A stretch of DNA of 14,209 nt from assembly GCA_041687015.1 (NCBI GenBank), contig JAWLCT010000060.1:1-14209 (forward strand), read 5' to 3'. Source of the stretch: JALOAT01 sp041687015 (lineage in GTDB: Bacteria; Pseudomonadota; Gammaproteobacteria; Thiohalomonadales; Thiohalomonadaceae). Below the pieces are notes generated by a model. It was not told the DNA's origin. It made no database searches and saw only the letters and a program-made list of their open reading frames with translations. The position numbers and the translations under genes were made by a program. Shown here piece after piece: positions 13,334-14,209 of this stretch; position 1 is the stretch's first letter, and every line of letters starts with the position of its first letter.

Positions 13334-14209
13334 CACGAAAAGTATCCCACAAAGTGCTCGAAAATGTCTGTGCCTGGATGCATGCGAGTCGCCGCAATGT
13401 GCTGAATGAGGGGGTACTGGCAACCATCGACGGGCGACGCCTGTCCGTCACGGGGCTCGGTCGGGCCATCGACAGTGAAGCAACTGAAAAGAGCTGTATA
13501 AAACGCGCGGACCGGCTCATCGGCAATCAACACCTCTTTCGCGAAGCACGCGACGTCTACCTGGGCTTTACGCGCCTCATTGTCGGCACAACTCCACGCC
13601 CGGTTGTGCTTGTCGATTGGTCCGATCTGGATCCATTTAAGCGGCACTACTTGCTGCGCGCTTCAGTGGCGATGGATGGTCGCGCTCTAACCCTGTATGA
13701 AGAGGTCCATACCCTTGAGACCAAGGAGAAGCCCAGCACTCACCGCATCTTTCTAGGACGGCTGAAAGCCCTCCTGCCAGAGGGATGCTGCCCGATTGTG
13801 GTGACGGATGCAGGATTTCGCACTCCCTGGTTCAATTTGGTCGAGAAGATCGGCTGGGACTTTGTAGGGCGGATCCGTAACCGCCATATGCTGCGTTACA
13901 GTGAAAAAGATGCGTGGTTTGACAGCAAACAGCTCTATGAGAAGGCCACGTCTAAGCCGAAGTATCTCGGAACGATGCAGATGACGCGAAATTCCCCTCG
14001 GCATTGTCAGTTCGTGCTCTACAAGGGCAAGCCGAAACGGCGTTCCAAAATCACCTGCAATGGCGACCGGGCGCGTTCAAAACACAGCGAGCAGTGTGCA
14101 AAACGTGAACGGGAGCCTTGGCTGCTGGCCTCCTCGCTCCCAGTTTCATCGAAGCTGGCATCCCGTGTTGTCGAACTCTATAGCGCACGCATGCAGATTG
14201 AAGAATCGT
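13327..14209 (+). CDS. IS10-like transposase (IS4 family, DDE), truncated by the window edge
   Basis: The visible 294 residues cover most of a transposase of about 400. It aligns in order with IS10 transposase: GLGRAI, IKRADRLIGN, VLVDWSDL (D97), LRASVAMDGRALTLYEE, VVTDAGFRTPWFNLVEKIGW (D161), EPWLLAS and the IS4 signature YSARMQIEE (Y285, R288, E292). All three catalytic acidic residues are therefore present and fall at the same residue numbers as in IS10. The start ATG at 13327 gives the best N-terminal match; only a weak ribosome-binding site precedes it. The frame is intact to the edge, so nothing visible inactivates the gene, but about 110 residues are not seen. The direction is the same as the chemotaxis receptor gene. 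Confidence 0.93.
   Translation, partial: MHARKVSHKVLENVCAWMHASRRNVLNEGVLATIDGRRLSVTGLGRAIDSEATEKSCIKRADRLIGNQHLFREARDVYLGFTRLIVGTTPRPVVLVDWSDLDPFKRHYLLRASVAMDGRALTLYEEVHTLETKEKPSTHRIFLGRLKALLPEGCCPIVVTDAGFRTPWFNLVEKIGWDFVGRIRNRHMLRYSEKDAWFDSKQLYEKATSKPKYLGTMQMTRNSPRHCQFVLYKGKPKRRSKITCNGDRARSKHSEQCAKREREPWLLASSLPVSSKLASRVVELYSARMQIEES

Larger units (their letters stand above)
13201..14209 (+). mobile_element. IS4-family, IS10-like insertion sequence (left part; right end outside window)
   Basis: The left end is placed at 13201 because CTGAGGGATCCCC matches the end of IS10 (CTGAGAGATCCCC) at 12 of 13 positions, and the encoded transposase is IS10-like. The element is clearly less GC-rich than the neighbouring genes. 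A complete IS10 is about 1.3 kb, so roughly 300 bases and the right inverted repeat lie beyond the window, and the target duplication cannot be checked. The nine bases before the end are GGTCAGAGT, which do not fit the IS10 hot-spot consensus NGCTNAGCN. Confidence 0.85.

Overview
The window looks like the chromosome of a GC-rich gammaproteobacterium. The protein sequences and gene order (yciO, PHP phosphoesterase, M50 protease, trpS, scpA, scpB, rluB on one side; yciB, yciI, bolA, parvulin on the other) resemble Pseudomonas- and Chromatiales-type genomes. The genus is not decidable from the sequence alone.

Layout. The left edge (1-138) may hold the 3' end of an unrecognised gene, followed by about 470 bases without a convincing gene. 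From 610 to 8056 everything is on the minus strand. Read in the direction of transcription, the order is a PHP-domain phosphoesterase (rnm/yciV type), yciO, a site-2-type M50 membrane protease, trpS, scpA, scpB, rluB and an endonuclease III-like DNA glycosylase. Start and stop codons overlap at PHP/yciO (ATGA), trpS/scpA (ATGA) and rluB/glycosylase (GTGA), so these pairs are probably translationally coupled. The cluster covers tRNA charging, chromosome condensation (kleisin ScpA with ScpB), 23S rRNA pseudouridylation and DNA repair. scpB is separated from both neighbours by two copies of a nested inverted-repeat element.

A 1.1-kb repeat-filled region (8057-9175) separates this cluster from a plus-strand operon: yciB, yciI, bolA (stop and start codons overlapping as TGATG at both junctions) and an exported parvulin-type prolyl isomerase. 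A methyl-accepting chemotaxis protein with a periplasmic dCache_3-like sensor follows. Its gene ends in a strong hairpin, and immediately after that an IS10-like element of the IS4 family begins and runs off the right edge.

No clear new multi-gene system is present. The points most worth a second look are the duplicated composite repeat around scpB, the 650-bp element at 8222-8874 with roughly 50-bp inverted ends that each contain a palindrome, a cysteine pattern in TrpRS matching the iron-sulfur TrpRS type, and a hairpin that could hide the start codon of the IS10-like transposase. All calls come from reading the sequence; no database search was run.
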